From Candidatus Saccharimonadota bacterium (lineage in GTDB: Bacteria; Patescibacteriota; Saccharimonadia; Saccharimonadales; Saccharimonadaceae), in assembly GCA_009783235.1 (NCBI GenBank), contig WRHN01000001.1, forward strand, positions 1 through 64,000: 64,000 nucleotides of DNA, read 5' to 3'. Numbering within the stretch: position 1 is the first letter of the stretch; each line of letters begins with the position of its first letter. Shown here in pieces: positions 49,177 to 58,765 of this stretch. Both the position numbers and the translations under genes were made by a program. Below the pieces are notes generated by a model. The model searched no databases. It had not been told where the DNA came from and was given only the letters and a program-made list of their open reading frames with translations.

Positions 49177-50511
49177 TTAGTAGTGTCTGATGAGTTCTAC
49201 GCCAGTATTTGGCACGCCAGGAGCATCAGGCATGCAATTTATGCCTTGATACGCACGCACCGCCCAAATGTTTTCGCCATTGACATCTTCTTCAGCAGCG
49301 GCAATAAAAGCATGGCAGGTTTTAGAGTCCACCGACAACCAGGAACCTAAGGGCTCAATCAATTCGTCGTTGGTGATATAGGCCAACACCTCGCCGGTAG
49401 GGGAAACTTGCACCACGGGATTTTCGGCGTGACAAACGCCACCCAGTATAAAGTCGCCGTTGGCCAAAACTATCATTTTGTTGTTTCTACAACCGTCCGT
49501 CATCAGGTCATCTTTGAGCTCCAGCTGAGTTTGCACTGCGCCAGTCTGCGGATTCATCTTCCAGATTTTATAATATGGATTGTTATCATCATCATACAGG
49601 TTGTTGCCAACGTACAAAGTGCCATCTGGGCCCACCGCCATAGTCATACCATTAATCACTAACCCTCGGTTGTCTGGATCAAGATCAAAATCATCTGTGA
49701 CATTGTCGTTGAGGATTCGCATATTGTCAAAATTGAAATTCAAATCAGTGGCAACAAACAACCCTCTGTTATTGCCCCAGTCGCTGGGGTATTCTATTTC
49801 GTTACCAGTTTCATCGTAATAACAATCCGGGTCGCAAATATATTCGTATTCAGTGGATCTCATGCGAAGCAGGTACCAATAAATAGAATTATTTTTTGCG
49901 TCAACGACCATTTCGCTATAAGCAGCACTTGAGTCGCCACCAACTTCGTGCACCCAAATCTTGTCGCCAACTTGCCCAACATTGTTTTTGTATCTATAAT
50001 CATCATAGTGCCAAACTGCCGCCACGCTACCGTCCGGGTTATATCTAGCCATGGCTAAGCATTCCTCGTCGCATTCTATGATATAGAAATTGCCATTATC
50101 ATCAACGCTAAAACCGCGGTATTGGGTGGCATGGCTAACGCTGATTGTATTGTCGCAAGAATCAGTCGAGAGATTATAATTTATACATGCAAGCTCTAGC
50201 AAGACTTGCTTTTCGTGGGCCAGAGTAGCAGCGTCATAAACCTGCACGCTGGCGTAGTCAGTGCCTGATTTAGTTACTATCTTGTCTTCACCCTCCAGGA
50301 CGTAGAGCTTGCCGTTTTTGGTGTCTGTAGCACCCTCTCCGTTGTTATAGCTGTTTGTGATATTGGCTTGTGTTCCACTCACCGCACCCAGATTTTCCCA
50401 CGTTGGGATGTCGCCATCGTTAGTTGCCCAGGCTACTCCAACAGATAACAAAGCCCCGACCACCAAAACCAGGCCGGCTCTTTTAACGCCTTTAATATTC
50501 TTCGCAATCAT
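49177..50511 (-). CDS. Secreted beta-propeller-like protein ending in a PNTG motif
   Basis: 444 residues from the ATG at 50511, which has AAGGGAAG upstream and begins a signal peptide (about 1-31). The mature part shows repeated blades such as NGKLYVLEG, DNGNFYIIE, DGTLYVGNN and NGDFILGG, each a Gly-rich turn before a strand, like NHL or PQQ-type propellers. DLDPDNRG and similar acidic turns may bind calcium. It ends PGVPNTGVELIRHY: a sortase-like V-P-N-T-G only twelve residues from the end with no membrane helix after it, so classical sortase anchoring seems impossible. A terminator follows. Role unknown; a secreted binding protein is likely. Confidence 0.65.
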   Translation of the reverse strand: MIAKNIKGVKRAGLVLVVGALLSVGVAWATNDGDIPTWENLGAVSGTQANITNSYNNGEGATDTKNGKLYVLEGEDKIVTKSGTDYASVQVYDAATLAHEKQVLLELACINYNLSTDSCDNTISVSHATQYRGFSVDDNGNFYIIECDEECLAMARYNPDGSVAAVWHYDDYRYKNNVGQVGDKIWVHEVGGDSSAAYSEMVVDAKNNSIYWYLLRMRSTEYEYICDPDCYYDETGNEIEYPSDWGNNRGLFVATDLNFNFDNMRILNDNVTDDFDLDPDNRGLVINGMTMAVGPDGTLYVGNNLYDDDNNPYYKIWKMNPQTGAVQTQLELKDDLMTDGCRNNKMIVLANGDFILGGVCHAENPVVQVSPTGEVLAYITNDELIEPLGSWLSVDSKTCHAFIAAAEEDVNGENIWAVRAYQGINCMPDAPGVPNTGVELIRHY

Positions 50512-50616
50512 ATTTTCTTCCCTTTTTGTTTTTAGTTTATATATACTCAACACTAGCACGCAAGGCTTTAATTGTCAAGATGCACCGCGAAATCACTCTG
50601 GGTTTTTGTGGAAAAC

Positions 50617-51348
50617 TTATTTTTTCTTGGTTTTTGCACGGGGTTTAACTAGCGCGTCCAGGCGAGTTTTGAGCTGCGGCGTAGACAAAATGTAATCAAT
50701 AATCGCAAACAAAAACAGGGCTAGGCCAGATCTTCCGGTGAATTTTTGCAGGCCACGCCAGACTGGATTAATATATTCACCAGTACTGTTGCTGACAAAA
50801 CTGCTGATAGCTTCCATGCCCACTTGACCGCCGATAGCCAAAACCGCGGCCAGTACAATCATAACTTTAGTACGTGTTGGTAGGGTCAAAAACCAACGAG
50901 TCATAATCATGACTAGTACCGCCACTATTGGCAGGTAAATTACCCACCAGCTCCAGCCAAACAGAGCAGGGTTAATGCTGCTGAGGACATCTTGCAGACC
51001 AGTCATACGATTTAGCGTACTTATTTTTTCGTGAATCATGGCTGCGTCGTCAATCGACAGATACATGAAAGCGGCTCCCAGCAAGAACCAGCCCCAACTT
51101 AATTTTTCTTGGTTTTGGCGCTTAACCCAGCCGACAAAAAATGCTAGCACTGCTGGTACGAACAGCAAAATCGTGGTAGAGAACCAGGTGAACAAGCTAA
51201 TCTCAGAGTCCATATCGAACAAGCCCGCCAATTCCCAGTAATCCCAGTTGTCCGTGATGATGGCCGTGCGAAAGATTAAATGCAACACCAAAAACAGTAG
51301 TAAACTGCCCATTAAAATCCCTAAAATACTCCAACGAGATGATTTCAT
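50617..51348 (-). CDS. Polytopic membrane protein of unknown function
   Basis: 243 residues with about seven hydrophobic segments and a basic tail (KPRAKTKKK). YLSIDDAAMIHEKIS between helices has conserved-looking acidic and His residues. I know no family name for it. TGG-TACAAT (51356-51361) ends 7 bases before the ATG. It is divergent from the small membrane protein gene at 51402, the two promoters lying face to face around an inverted repeat. Confidence 0.65.
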   Translation of the reverse strand: MKSSRWSILGILMGSLLLFLVLHLIFRTAIITDNWDYWELAGLFDMDSEISLFTWFSTTILLFVPAVLAFFVGWVKRQNQEKLSWGWFLLGAAFMYLSIDDAAMIHEKISTLNRMTGLQDVLSSINPALFGWSWWVIYLPIVAVLVMIMTRWFLTLPTRTKVMIVLAAVLAIGGQVGMEAISSFVSNSTGEYINPVWRGLQKFTGRSGLALFLFAIIDYILSTPQLKTRLDALVKPRAKTKKK

Positions 51349-51355
51349 GGATATA

Positions 51356-51392
51356 ATTGTACCACAACTCTGTAGACAAGTTGTGTTAGAAT
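51356..51392. promoter_or_regulatory. Divergent promoter pair around an inverted repeat
   Basis: The minus-strand box TACAAT (51356-51361) and plus-strand box TAGAAT (51387-51392) each have an upstream TGn. CACAACT (51363-51369) and AGTTGTG (51379-51385) between them are exact inverted repeats, so one dimeric regulator could control both genes. Confidence 0.45.
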
Positions 51393-51401
51393 ATCATTAT
51401 T

Positions 51402-51761
51402 ATGAAAAAATATTTATCAATGTTGACGTTCCAGTACGAACGAACGCTGATTTATTTGTTGCAGAAAAACAAATATAGCGTAAAAAAATATCTTAAACAG
51501 CTGCGCGGGGTGAAGGATTTTAAAAAAGCTTATAAAAAAGGCGCCATGAAAGAGACGCCGCGAGCATATGTATTGTTTCACGTTTTGGCGTTGACGGTCG
51601 TGGTTTATACGGGCCTGTTGGTGTGGTGGGCGGTGGCCTGCGGTTCGATTTGGGCTTACTTAACGAGTTTTGTGTTGATTTTTCTTATACCAATTTGGGC
51701 GCAGTACACCATAGTCCTGCCGATATTACTTGCTAAAAAGTTTTTCAAAACCGTACCTTAA
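51402..51761 (+). CDS. Small two-helix membrane protein
   Basis: 119 residues: a basic N-terminal 58 residues (many Lys, Arg, Tyr), then two membrane helices (about 62-85 and 88-115). No family recognised. The ATG lies 9 bases after TGT-TAGAAT, without a Shine-Dalgarno site. The gene is followed by a converging large surface-protein gene. Confidence 0.6.
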   Translation: MKKYLSMLTFQYERTLIYLLQKNKYSVKKYLKQLRGVKDFKKAYKKGAMKETPRAYVLFHVLALTVVVYTGLLVWWAVACGSIWAYLTSFVLIFLIPIWAQYTIVLPILLAKKFFKTVP

Positions 51762-51800
51762 GGCTGAGCTTGGTGCGGCTTTTGGCGATTTTATATTTTT

Positions 51801-54449
51801 CTATACTCTAGGCGCGACTTCGCGATAGAACATAGTAGTAATTCGATTTGACAGGTTTCTATAGTGGTCGTAACTCTGCAACCACACCCCCACAGGATAC
51901 TTAATAATCTCAGCCGGAGTCGGATTAAAGATATTATCATCTATACCATCGCTACCACGATGAGTCCGATGAAAACGCGTATTATTAGCAACTACAGCAC
52001 CATTAACCACCAACTGCTGATCACAAACGCCACCCAGACTAAAATCATTAGACATACCATCAAGCCCTAAAATACTCTTATCACCACAATCAAAGAAAGT
52101 CCCCTGAGCTACATAAACACCATCCAAACGCGTAACCCCAGGTTCCACAATAATATTACCAGAAGCCATCACCATCAAATTAGGCAGATTCTCAATACTG
52201 CGATAACTATGATTGTAAATAGCCACATCACCATTAATAGTAATATCCCCATCAACCACTATAACCAAATCACGATCATAGAAATCCACACCGCTAACGT
52301 CCAGGGTCTTGTTGCCTTCGCCGTACCAGAGGATTTTTTTGCCAATTTCTGTCTTAGGACGCAAGTTGTCATTCAGTATCTCGTTTATCACTGCCTCGCC
52401 ATGGTCTCCTTCGCTACCCAGGCGTTGCTTGTAATATCCCATCGCGTCAGATAAACAATGCTGCTCGTTGGTCGGCAGGTAATTTCCACCCACGTTGATG
52501 CTGTCGCCAGAGAATTTCAATTTATTGGACGTCTGTAGAGTGTTCAGATTATCAGCGTTGTGAATGTGCCCACCAGAGCCAAAAGTATTAGCAATCACGC
52601 CAGCAGAAAACAGGCCGTACTGCGACCAGGTCGCAGAGCTAGCGGGCGCTCCGGAAGCTGGATCGAGTGCAAAGCTGGGTTGTTTGGCATCAAAGCCGCC
52701 ACTATTTTGACCTTGCTCAGGACAGTTCATGCCGCTCCAGCTGTCGCCACCATGAATTTGCAGGGTAGGGGATTTCACGACGGTTACGCACTGTTTTTTA
52801 CCGCTGGTATCGCTAAAGTTACTGATTGGGCCCGCGTTATTAGCGCCGTTGGCGATAGCCTGACCGTTCACGGCAATAGCCTGGAAACAGTACTTAGTGC
52901 CGACCGGCGAGTCAACTGGTATCTGCCAATTTTGCCTATTGCCAATGTCGCCATTTTTATTAGACGCGTAATTACCGCTAGTAGTTACGACGGTCCAGCC
53001 GGGACAGTCCTCATAGTCATCTTTGGTGCAGAAAACTCGTACGTCAATGTTTGGAGTTTTGGTTTTGTAATCAGCGTTCGGATTTGTTCCAATGACCGCT
53101 AGGACCTCTATTTGTTGACCAACTACCATAGTATCACCAGCTTCAACGCTTTGGAATAAATCCGATGTACCTTGAGCGCCAGTAACGATCGGCGCAGTTG
53201 TGTAGTTGTACGGCACGCTAACGCAAGCCGCTGCGCCGCTGGCCGCTGTGGTGTTATTCCGCGCTGGTTTGTCTACGCTGACGTATTGGCAATACTTCTT
53301 GCCAACTTCCGCTCCGTCGGCACTGACTATGAATGAATTAGGGACGGAATTGCTTATGCTCTCACCGTTGCCGGTCGTAGTGGTAAACATGAAAGATGTA
53401 TTTGGCCCAGCGAAGGGAATAGTGGTGTTGACAAGACTTCCAACCGTGTTAGTCTCAGCGCCCTTAATAGTACCAGTCACGGTGACCCAATTACCCTTGT
53501 CGTCTTTGACTACGCGGTCGTTGTTGCTAAGTTTGTGAGTGAACGAGATGTTGTCGCCAGGTTTTGCCAAGTTAGAGTTTATAGTAGTCGTAGCGCTCAC
53601 AGTCCACGGCGAATAAACGCTGGCGCAAGCCTCGCTTTTACCGGTACCAGTACTATTATGAGCCTTGGGCGAGAAGTTAAGGGTCTGGCAAACCGTATTT
53701 TGCCCAATATCGCTAGCTGTAGTGGTGTAGCTATTGTAGTTTTCTACGAGCTTGGTCGCCTTAGGCCCTAGAGCTCCAGAAGATTTTTTAGTTGAGTTAG
53801 CACCTTTACCCGTGGTCCAATAATCGGTTTTTTTCAGCCCTGAAGAGCTGCTGCCGTTATTTTTTAGCGTGTGCTTGAAGTTTAGCGTCGTGCGATATGA
53901 GACGGGGCTCGTAACGTTTGAAGTTGCGCCGTAAGACCAGTCTTTGGCTGGATCGGCGCTGTTACATAGCCACGCAACGCCCTTATTATAGTCCCCCCAG
54001 ACCGTCCCGTTCTTTTCTGCTTTCGTTAGCTTGTCCCATTCTGCTTTAACTAGGTCCCTATTTTTGTTATAGTCGCTAAACTTGTAAGCAAAACTATCCC
54101 ACAAGGTTTTATGTCTGTAAACTACGGCGGTACCAAGAGTTTTCTCGCTTGTTTGCACCACGTATAGCCAAACGGTGTTGGTGTCACGGCAGGTCGATTG
54201 CACCTTACTCCACTTCGTGCCATCCATAAACTCGCCTGGGCCGCTACCGGTCCGTGAGTACGCTTTCCAGCCAAAACCATTAGTGGTGGCCGCGCCAGCA
54301 CCAGTAATTGTGCCACCGCCAGCACCGCTACCTGCCGCAGACGCAAAAACAGGTGTAGCTTTAAAGACTGCCACGGTGGCAACAGCTAAAATGATTGCGA
54401 CAAATAAAGGTTTTAGCGTATGGGCTCGAGATTTCTGTATACTATTCAT
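51801..54449 (-). CDS. Large secreted surface protein with Ig-like domains
   Basis: 882 residues. The signal peptide (about 1-37) ends V-F-A-S-A; then a Gly-rich stretch and a Trp/Tyr-rich region follow. Residues about 270-590 contain repeated units of 80-120 residues with paired cysteines (KYCQYVSV, KYCFQAIAV, CVTVV), suggesting Ig-like beta sandwiches. The last 200 residues show DGDITINGDVAIYN, NLMVMASGNIIVEPGV and LDGVYVAQGTFFDCG, a pattern seen at the ends of pilus-associated and polymer-like surface proteins. No anchor motif. Its ATG overlaps the end of the upstream TPR-like gene by 8 bases, so the two are an operon. An adhesin or pilus-tip role is inference. Confidence 0.62.
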   Translation of the reverse strand: MNSIQKSRAHTLKPLFVAIILAVATVAVFKATPVFASAAGSGAGGGTITGAGAATTNGFGWKAYSRTGSGPGEFMDGTKWSKVQSTCRDTNTVWLYVVQTSEKTLGTAVVYRHKTLWDSFAYKFSDYNKNRDLVKAEWDKLTKAEKNGTVWGDYNKGVAWLCNSADPAKDWSYGATSNVTSPVSYRTTLNFKHTLKNNGSSSSGLKKTDYWTTGKGANSTKKSSGALGPKATKLVENYNSYTTTASDIGQNTVCQTLNFSPKAHNSTGTGKSEACASVYSPWTVSATTTINSNLAKPGDNISFTHKLSNNDRVVKDDKGNWVTVTGTIKGAETNTVGSLVNTTIPFAGPNTSFMFTTTTGNGESISNSVPNSFIVSADGAEVGKKYCQYVSVDKPARNNTTAASGAAACVSVPYNYTTAPIVTGAQGTSDLFQSVEAGDTMVVGQQIEVLAVIGTNPNADYKTKTPNIDVRVFCTKDDYEDCPGWTVVTTSGNYASNKNGDIGNRQNWQIPVDSPVGTKYCFQAIAVNGQAIANGANNAGPISNFSDTSGKKQCVTVVKSPTLQIHGGDSWSGMNCPEQGQNSGGFDAKQPSFALDPASGAPASSATWSQYGLFSAGVIANTFGSGGHIHNADNLNTLQTSNKLKFSGDSINVGGNYLPTNEQHCLSDAMGYYKQRLGSEGDHGEAVINEILNDNLRPKTEIGKKILWYGEGNKTLDVSGVDFYDRDLVIVVDGDITINGDVAIYNHSYRSIENLPNLMVMASGNIIVEPGVTRLDGVYVAQGTFFDCGDKSILGLDGMSNDFSLGGVCDQQLVVNGAVVANNTRFHRTHRGSDGIDDNIFNPTPAEIIKYPVGVWLQSYDHYRNLSNRITTMFYREVAPRV

Positions 54450-55128
54450 TTTGTAGCTCCTTCAACCTATTTACATATTCTATCGGTATCTCATAGCCAT
54501 TTGATTGATATATTTGCATGAACTGTTCCAAATATTTTTTCTCGTTCACTGTGTCCTTCAGGTTGTTGGCGAAAGTGAGTGCGTAAAATAATTTATCTAG
54601 CTTCCACTCTTTTTCGACGTCCATGTCTATTAACTCAATTAGAGCTTTTAGCGCCTGTTGCTTGTCATCGATAACGATGAAGGTAGTAGCTTGACGGGTC
54701 TTAGCCAAAAAAATCTTAATTTGGTCGCCAGTCTTCTCCGCGTCGGCAAAACTTGTGGCTCCTAGCGCTATTGCTGCGGCGTAGTCCCTGTTAGTTAGGA
54801 GTCTGTCGATCTCATTGTTGATTTCTTCCAGGTCGTGGTAGTGTGGAAAATCATTCATTAGACTATTGTCTGTATCAAAAGAGTCATTTTCGTCTTCGTC
54901 TTCAGCTTCAGCGCTAATTTTTTCATTTTTAACTTCGGCAGCGGGCTGGTCTTGTATGCTTCTATGGGTAGTGATTCCCGCCACAACCAATGCCGCCAAA
55001 GCCAAAACGGCAACAATGGTCACCGTCAATATCAAGGGATGCTTTTTTTGCTTTTTGCTTTTGTGGGCGAGAGCAGACATTTTTTGTTGCTCACCCGTTA
55101 CGTCTTTCTTCACCATGCTACTCAACAT
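54442..55128 (-). CDS. Membrane-anchored helical-repeat (TPR-like) protein
   Basis: Up to 228 residues: cytoplasmic basic start, one membrane helix (about 33-54), an acidic spacer (about 70-90, Glu/Asp) and a helical region (about 92-225) with the alternation of TPR-like repeats (DYAAAIALGATSFADAEKTGD; DDKQQALKALIELIDM). Such parts bind partner proteins. The start is uncertain: the ATG at 55128 lies in a possible TAGCAT box, and 55116 or 55080 are alternatives; none has a clear ribosome site. Coupled to the large surface-protein gene by overlap, so it may help export or assemble that protein. Confidence 0.6.
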   Translation of the reverse strand: MLSSMVKKDVTGEQQKMSALAHKSKKQKKHPLILTVTIVAVLALAALVVAGITTHRSIQDQPAAEVKNEKISAEAEDEDENDSFDTDNSLMNDFPHYHDLEEINNEIDRLLTNRDYAAAIALGATSFADAEKTGDQIKIFLAKTRQATTFIVIDDKQQALKALIELIDMDVEKEWKLDKLFYALTFANNLKDTVNEKKYLEQFMQIYQSNGYEIPIEYVNRLKELQNE

Positions 55129-55225
55129 GCTAGCACGAAACGTTTATGTTTACAAGTATACAATATATTATAACAAAACCAAAAAGCCCGCATTCCTGCG
55201 AACGATTTAGGTTTTTCAGCGTATC

Positions 55226-55301
55226 TGGTGCGGGTGGCTGGGATTGAACCAGCGACCAATCGGTTATGAGCCGACTGCTCTAACCACTGAGCTACACCCG
55301 C
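55226..55301 (-). tRNA. tRNA-Met, elongator (anticodon CAT)
   Basis: Acceptor GCGGGTG/CACCCGC fully paired (unlike the initiator at 61149), anticodon loop CTCATAA (CAT), T-loop TTCAATC, encoded CCA. A tRNA-Ile with modified CAT anticodon is possible but overall resemblance is to elongator Met. Confidence 0.9.
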
Positions 55302-55360
55302 ACGGCTTTCCAAGTATAGCACATTTTAGCTCTGGCGGGGAAACGTCGGGGCAGAGTATT

Positions 55361-56149
55361 TTAAGTCTGGTCGTCTGAGTCTGGCTGGTCGTAGGCTTCT
55401 TTAATATATCGCTCAATAATCGCGTTGAGCATTTCTTGACTGGCCCACTGGTCTGATGAGTCTTTGTCAGGGTCCAGGCGATGCCCATTAATTACCAAAG
55501 TTGGCGTGCCAGTCAATTTAACGCGCTCACCCAAAGCGTGGCCAAAATCGATACGAGTTTTAATGCCGTTGGTTCGATAGTCGTCGTAATCTTGAGACCA
55601 CCGGTCAAGATCAAGCCCCAACGTATCAGCGTAGCTTTTTAGCACTTCTTTGCGATCGCTAGCGCTGGCGTAAAACCACTCGTCTTGCTTTTCATAAACC
55701 AACTTTTTCATCTCCCAGAACTTGCCTTGTCGTGCCGCCGCTTCAACTGCGGTCGCCGCCGCTAATCCGTTGCTACCTTGATTACCCAAGTAAAAATAGC
55801 GAAAAACAAACGCCACTTTGTCGCTGTAGGTTTCGCGAGCTTTTTCAATAAGCGGGTCATACTGCGCGCAGTGCGAGCAGGCCAGATCGCCATATTCAAT
55901 AAACACCACTTTAGTATCAGCGTCGCCGTAATAACGGTCGTAGATGTTGTTGGCATCAGTCGCGGGAGTTGCGCCATCATTGACAAAACCTTCGGGCAGC
56001 GTTTCCTCTGTTATTAACTTAGCTGGGTCGAACAAGTCAACCTGCGCGCTCGGTATGATATTCGGGTTAACCTGCGAGCTCTCCCACCAAACTACTCCGC
56101 CAAAAGCCACCAACAATATGCCAATAATAATCCATCTTTTTTTATCCAT
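55361..56149 (-). CDS. DsbA-like thiol-disulfide oxidoreductase, membrane-anchored
   Basis: 262 residues: N-terminal helix (about 5-25), then a thioredoxin fold with a helical insert. VVFIEYGDLACSHCAQY gives the C-S-H-C active site (about 91-94), TGTPTLVING the cis-Pro loop (T-P). This is the DsbA/BdbD type (Thioredoxin_4), which forms disulfides in exported proteins. It fits the many Cys-containing surface proteins in this window. AAAGGAGG stands before the ATG. No DsbB or VKOR partner is seen here. Confidence 0.87.
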   Translation of the reverse strand: MDKKRWIIIGILLVAFGGVVWWESSQVNPNIIPSAQVDLFDPAKLITEETLPEGFVNDGATPATDANNIYDRYYGDADTKVVFIEYGDLACSHCAQYDPLIEKARETYSDKVAFVFRYFYLGNQGSNGLAAATAVEAAARQGKFWEMKKLVYEKQDEWFYASASDRKEVLKSYADTLGLDLDRWSQDYDDYRTNGIKTRIDFGHALGERVKLTGTPTLVINGHRLDPDKDSSDQWASQEMLNAIIERYIKEAYDQPDSDDQT

Positions 56150-56323
56150 AAACCTCCTTTAGTATATTGATTATAACATCACACGCGGTATAATTGAAAT
56201 ATCTTAAATTAAATTTGGGGACAGTGGCGGCTGCAGCCTATTTAATAAAAAGGGCAAACGACTCAGGTCGCAAACATTCGTAGTTTTCTTTTGACGTACG
56301 AACAAACATGCTATAATTATATT

Positions 56324-56899
56324 ATGGACAAAACGCTTAGATTTTTGGGTAGGTTTGGCGGCAAGGTGGTAGATTTTGTGGTGTTCACAAAAAACCAAGC
56401 TTACGAATTTCGCCTAAAAGTTCGCAAAGTCAGAACCCGCCGGGAGCTAGGCGCCATAGCTGGCAATTCTAAAAAAATTATTTCTGAAGCAGAAGTTTTA
56501 GCGATTGAGGGGTTGTTGAAATCTCATAACGTTACCGCTAAACACGCCATGATACCGATTAAAAAAACTGTAACCGTAGACGACGCAGAAGTCATCACGC
56601 CAAAGTTAATGGACGAACTGTACCACACCACGCAAAAAGTTTTTTTGGTAAAATCAGACGGCGAATTTTCGGGTCTGGTGGCGCTGTCGGACATTGTTGA
56701 TTTGCGCGCTGACGGTAAAAAAATTAAAAAAGTTACTCGTTTTCTACCAAGTGAAATACGCGACACTACGTTGATTTTAAATTGTTTGAACAAATTTGCC
56801 GAAGATAATTCAGCGGTGTTAATCGTAGTCAACGAAAAAGGCAAGCGCGTTGGCCTGTTGCGCCTAGAAGATGTTTTGAAACATTTGAAGCTGGCGTAG
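56324..56899 (+). CDS. CBS-domain pair protein
   Basis: 191 residues from the ATG at 56324; TGC-TATAAT (56312-56317) ends 6 bases before it. Two CBS motifs cover about 60-185: NVTAKHAMIPIKKTVTVDD with FLVKSDGEFSGLVALSDIVDL, then FAEDNSAVLIVVNEKGKRVGLLRLEDVLKHL. The arrangement resembles the CBS part of CorC/HlyC-type proteins but the transporter-associated domains are missing. CBS pairs bind adenine nucleotides and act as energy sensors. It is followed 46 bases later by aspS. Confidence 0.78.
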   Translation: MDKTLRFLGRFGGKVVDFVVFTKNQAYEFRLKVRKVRTRRELGAIAGNSKKIISEAEVLAIEGLLKSHNVTAKHAMIPIKKTVTVDDAEVITPKLMDELYHTTQKVFLVKSDGEFSGLVALSDIVDLRADGKKIKKVTRFLPSEIRDTTLILNCLNKFAEDNSAVLIVVNEKGKRVGLLRLEDVLKHLKLA

Positions 56900-56945
56900 G
56901 TCGTGTTCGTGCGAAAAACAATCAGATGTGGTAGAATGCTCTAGT

Positions 56946-58697
56946 ATGAGAACATTTGCAACAGAATCAATTAGTAAAATCGGCAAAGAAATCAGCGTCA
57001 GCGGCTGGGTCAATTCGCGTCGCGATCACGGCGGAATTATTTTTGTCGACCTGCGCGACCACACTGGTATTGTCCAGCTGGTTTTTAATCCAGAGCTTAG
57101 CGATTTTGCGTTGGCGGAAAGTTTACGTGATGAATTTTGTGTTCGGGTGAGCGGTCTGGTGCGCGAACGCGGCGCGGGTCTGGAAAATCCCAATATTGAT
57201 ACTGGCAAAATTGAAATAATTGTTAGTAAGCTCGAAATTTTAAATAAATCAGAAACTCCAGTAGTAACCACGCACGATGACGGGGAAATGGCTAATGAAG
57301 ATTTGCGGCTCAAATATCGTTTTTTGGATTTGCGACGACCGCATATGCAGAGCGTGCTTAAGAAACGCGCTGAGTTCAATAAAATAATTCGCGATTATAT
57401 GGAAGATAAAGATTTTACAGAAGTGGCGACGCCTATTCTGGCTAATTCTAGCCCAGAGGGTGCGCGCGATTTCCTTATCCCGTCACGTTTACATGCGGGT
57501 AAATTTTATGCGCTTCCTCAAGCGCCGCAGCAGTTTAAGCAATTGCTCATGGTTTCTGGTGTACCCAAATATTACCAAATTGCGCCGTGTTTTCGTGATG
57601 AAGATCCGCGTGCCGACAGATTGTACGGAGATTTTTATCAACTAGATCTCGAGATGTCTTTTGTCGAGGATGGTGAAACAGTGCGAACAGAAACGGAACC
57701 GTTAATTAAGAAATTAGTGACAGATTTTGCGGGTAAAAAACTCCTAGATAACAAGGTCGTGCAGTTAACCTACGAAGAGGCGATGAACGACTACGGCACC
57801 GACAAGCCAGATTTGCGCTACGACATGAAGTTGATTGATTTGACAGATAATCTTAAAAACACTGAATTTGCGGTTTTCAAAAATGCTGAGTGCGTGAAAG
57901 CGATTTGCGTTAAGGGCGGCGCCAGTTTGAGCCGCTCGCAAATTGATGGTTTTACTGAAATTGCTAAAAAAGAGGGCGCTGGTGGATTGGCGTATTTGAC
58001 TTATAAAGAAGGCGAGATTCAAAGCCCGATTGCTAAGTTTTTGAGCGAAACAGAACTAGGTGAAATCACCAAAAAAACTGGTGCAACGAACGGCGACGCG
58101 GTATTTTTCGGTGCTGATGTTAGGGTCAGAGTGAACAAAGTTTTGGGCGTACTGCGAAGCGCTTTTGCGGAGCATTTTGCGCTAAAAGATCCAAAGACGG
58201 TCTCGTTGGCGTGGGTGGTTGACTTTCCGTTTTATGATTGGGACGAAAAGAACAAGCGGCTGGATTTTGGGCACAACCCATTTTCGTGGCCAAAAGGAGG
58301 CTTAGAAGCGCTTAAAGCTGACGATAAACTTTCTGTTGTTGCTGATCAGTTTGATATGATTTTAAATGGATACGAAATTTGTTCAGGTGCTGTGCGCAAC
58401 TATAGCCCAGAAGTGATGCACGAAGCTTTTGCTGTTCTAGGTCATGACGGTGCATACGTTGAGGCAAAATTTAGTGGCATGCTCAACGCGTTTAAGTTTG
58501 GTGCGCCGCCACACGCTGGTTGTGCATTTGGTTTGGACCGTATGTTTATGGAGCTTTTGAATTTAGACAGCATTCGCGACACTTTGGCTTTTCCTAAAAA
58601 CGGTTCTGGAGTAGACGTGATGATGGACAGCCCGTCTGGAGTTGAACCAACGCAGCTCGGTGAACTTTCGTTAAAACTGAACCCCAAAGATAAATAA
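56946..58697 (+). CDS. aspS: Aspartyl-tRNA synthetase
   Basis: 583 residues from the ATG at 56946; TGG-TAGAAT (56932-56937) ends 8 bases before it. An OB-fold anticodon domain (about 1-105, SGWVNSRRDHGGIIFVDLRD) precedes the class II core: PILANSSPEGARDFLIPS, CFRDEDPRADRLYGDFYQLDLEMSF (motif 2) and FGLDRMFMELL (motif 3), with the bacterial GAD insert at about 295-400. Full length for a bacterial enzyme. The matching tRNA-Asp is at 1720-1796. Whether it also charges tRNA-Asn cannot be decided here. Confidence 0.95.
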   Translation: MRTFATESISKIGKEISVSGWVNSRRDHGGIIFVDLRDHTGIVQLVFNPELSDFALAESLRDEFCVRVSGLVRERGAGLENPNIDTGKIEIIVSKLEILNKSETPVVTTHDDGEMANEDLRLKYRFLDLRRPHMQSVLKKRAEFNKIIRDYMEDKDFTEVATPILANSSPEGARDFLIPSRLHAGKFYALPQAPQQFKQLLMVSGVPKYYQIAPCFRDEDPRADRLYGDFYQLDLEMSFVEDGETVRTETEPLIKKLVTDFAGKKLLDNKVVQLTYEEAMNDYGTDKPDLRYDMKLIDLTDNLKNTEFAVFKNAECVKAICVKGGASLSRSQIDGFTEIAKKEGAGGLAYLTYKEGEIQSPIAKFLSETELGEITKKTGATNGDAVFFGADVRVRVNKVLGVLRSAFAEHFALKDPKTVSLAWVVDFPFYDWDEKNKRLDFGHNPFSWPKGGLEALKADDKLSVVADQFDMILNGYEICSGAVRNYSPEVMHEAFAVLGHDGAYVEAKFSGMLNAFKFGAPPHAGCAFGLDRMFMELLNLDSIRDTLAFPKNGSGVDVMMDSPSGVEPTQLGELSLKLNPKDK

Positions 58698-58765
58698 TTT
58701 TGTTTATAAAAAAATCTTAATATGCTACAATGATTCCAATGGGGCAGTGAGTGCGGCCCACTTAT

